From Archangium sp. (GTDB lineage: Bacteria; Myxococcota; Myxococcia; Myxococcales; Myxococcaceae): a stretch of DNA of 6,067 nucleotides. Positions 5,426 to 6,067 of this stretch are shown piece by piece. The stretch spans positions 1 to 6,067 of the forward strand of contig JAEUJR010001033.1 of assembly GCA_016793585.1 (NCBI GenBank), read 5' to 3'. A program made the position numbers and the translations under genes. The notes beneath the pieces were generated by a model. It saw only the letters and a list, made by a program, of their open reading frames with translations, was not told the DNA's origin and did not search any database. Positions within the stretch are counted from its first letter, which is position 1. The number at the start of each line of letters is the position of its first letter.

Positions 5426-6067
5426 GTGGTGAATGTGGCGGTCACGGCTCACGTCCCTCGACGCGTGAGAGGCCTCGTCACGCCGCTGATGCTGCTCGCC
5501 GCCGTCGGGGGCGCGCAGCCCATGCACCCGATGGAGGAGGTCCCCGGCGCAAAGCTCAGGCCACCGCCGCGCATGCTCCCGAAGCCGCCGCCGAGGCCGG
5601 CGCCCGCACCCGAGCCGAGGCCGCCGCCGAAGCCGCAGCCGCCGCCGAAGCCGCAGCCGCCACCGAAGCCGACTCCACCACCGAGGCCGGTGCCGCTGCA
5701 GAAGCCGGCCCCGACGCTGCGCCCTGCTCCGCCGAAGCTCACGTCGTGCGTGGTGGGGCTCGAGGTGGTGCAGACCCGAACGAGCGAAGGCGCGACGCTC
5801 GAGGGCTTCGCCACCAATCGCACGAGCCAAGCGGTGACGATGACGCTGCAGAACCCGTGTCCCTCACCGCCCATGGCGTTCGAGGGGCTGCCGCCGGGCG
5901 TGTTCGCGTTTCAGACGTGCGCGATGGGGCCGTGCGTGAGCCGCGAGCCCATCGTCGTCACGCTGGCGCCGAAGGAGCGACGGCTGCTCGCGACAGGCTT
6001 CGTCCCGTGGAGCGGCGGACCGTGCAGCGCGCCGGTCGAGCCACAGGTGTTCTCGGTGCGCGGCGTC
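5426..6067 (+). CDS. Exported Pro-rich protein, N-terminal part (3' truncated by window edge)
   Basis: The frame is open from GTG 5426 to the window end, giving 214 visible residues. GTG 5429 is an equally possible start and GTG 5465 less likely. A signal peptide is visible: RRVRG, then hydrophobic LVTPLMLLAAVGG, then a cleavage-type GGA-QP site near residue 30. Next comes a Pro/Lys/Arg-rich spacer (about 45-103) with PPPKPQ repeats, like the rigid extended periplasmic or wall-spanning segments of TonB-type proteins. From about 104 a Cys-containing, beta-rich region begins (KLTSCVVGLEVVQT, LQNPCPSPP, FQTCAMGPC, VTLAPKERRLL). It has the look of an immunoglobulin-like fold with disulfides, but I do not recognise the family. 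Coupling to the upstream lipoprotein suggests a shared envelope role. The mirror-image minus-strand Gly-rich frames are rejected because the + frame has a ribosome site, a signal peptide and a folded-looking domain. Confidence 0.75.
   Translation, partial: MVNVAVTAHVPRRVRGLVTPLMLLAAVGGAQPMHPMEEVPGAKLRPPPRMLPKPPPRPAPAPEPRPPPKPQPPPKPQPPPKPTPPPRPVPLQKPAPTLRPAPPKLTSCVVGLEVVQTRTSEGATLEGFATNRTSQAVTMTLQNPCPSPPMAFEGLPPGVFAFQTCAMGPCVSREPIVVTLAPKERRLLATGFVPWSGGPCSAPVEPQVFSVRGV
5621..5692 (+). repeat. 18-bp tandem repeat encoding PPPKPQ-type hexapeptides
   Basis: Four in-frame 18-bp units start at 5621, 5639, 5657 and 5675 and encode PPPKPQ, PPPKPQ, PPPKPT and PPPRPV. The first two are identical at the DNA level (CCGCCGCCGAAGCCGCAG); the others diverge by point changes. 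Less regular copies of the same theme lie on both sides (5558-5734). The unit length preserves the frame, so copy number could vary without breaking the gene. Confidence 0.85.

Noticed and set aside
5402..5874. Minus-strand Gly-rich frames (GFGGGCGFGGG-like) that look like a Gly-rich structural protein
   Set aside because: They are the reverse complement of the CCG-AAG-CCG-CAG repeat. The + frame has a Shine-Dalgarno, a signal peptide and a plausible downstream domain.

Overview
The window is very GC-rich, with nearly every codon ending in G or C. It encodes large secreted Cys-rich lipoproteins and TPR proteins with gene-to-gene spacing typical of Myxococcota (Myxococcales-like deltaproteobacterial lineages). 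The taxonomic call is an inference from composition and protein style, not from a marker gene.

All three genes I can support lie on the + strand. (1) Positions 3-956 hold the C-terminal part of a tetratricopeptide-repeat (TPR) protein whose start lies upstream of the window. (2) Positions 957-1098 are a short intergenic stretch with a hairpin just after the TPR stop codon, a weak sigma-54-like promoter candidate and a good Shine-Dalgarno sequence. (3) Positions 1099-5415 hold one giant, 1438-residue putative surface lipoprotein. It runs from lipobox to a short Cys-rich module, a Gly-rich linker, a second Cys-rich region, ten tandem EGF-like domains, and six tandem beta-sandwich-like repeats that alternate strictly between two subtypes (A-B-A-B-A-B). 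(4) From 5426 to the window edge is the N-terminal part of a second exported protein, with a signal peptide, a Pro/Lys/Arg-rich spacer containing an 18-bp tandem repeat, and the beginning of a Cys-containing beta-rich domain. Its Shine-Dalgarno overlaps the lipoprotein stop codon, so the two are probably co-transcribed and translationally coupled.

The two exported proteins plausibly form a small cell-envelope operon: a lipid-anchored, disulfide-rich, stalk-like protein (adhesin or ligand-binding scaffold) with a partner that has a Pro-rich spacer. No catalytic domain is visible in either, so function beyond binding or structure is not supported. The TPR gene is probably a separate transcription unit.

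The most notable features are architectural. There is a two-subtype alternation in the C-terminal repeats with a clean CX5C versus CX3C signature, and a parallel Leu/Ala alternation in the EGF array. All ten EGF domains carry Arg where animal calcium-binding EGF domains usually carry an aromatic residue. I see no CRISPR array, RNA gene, insertion sequence, phage or defence system here.
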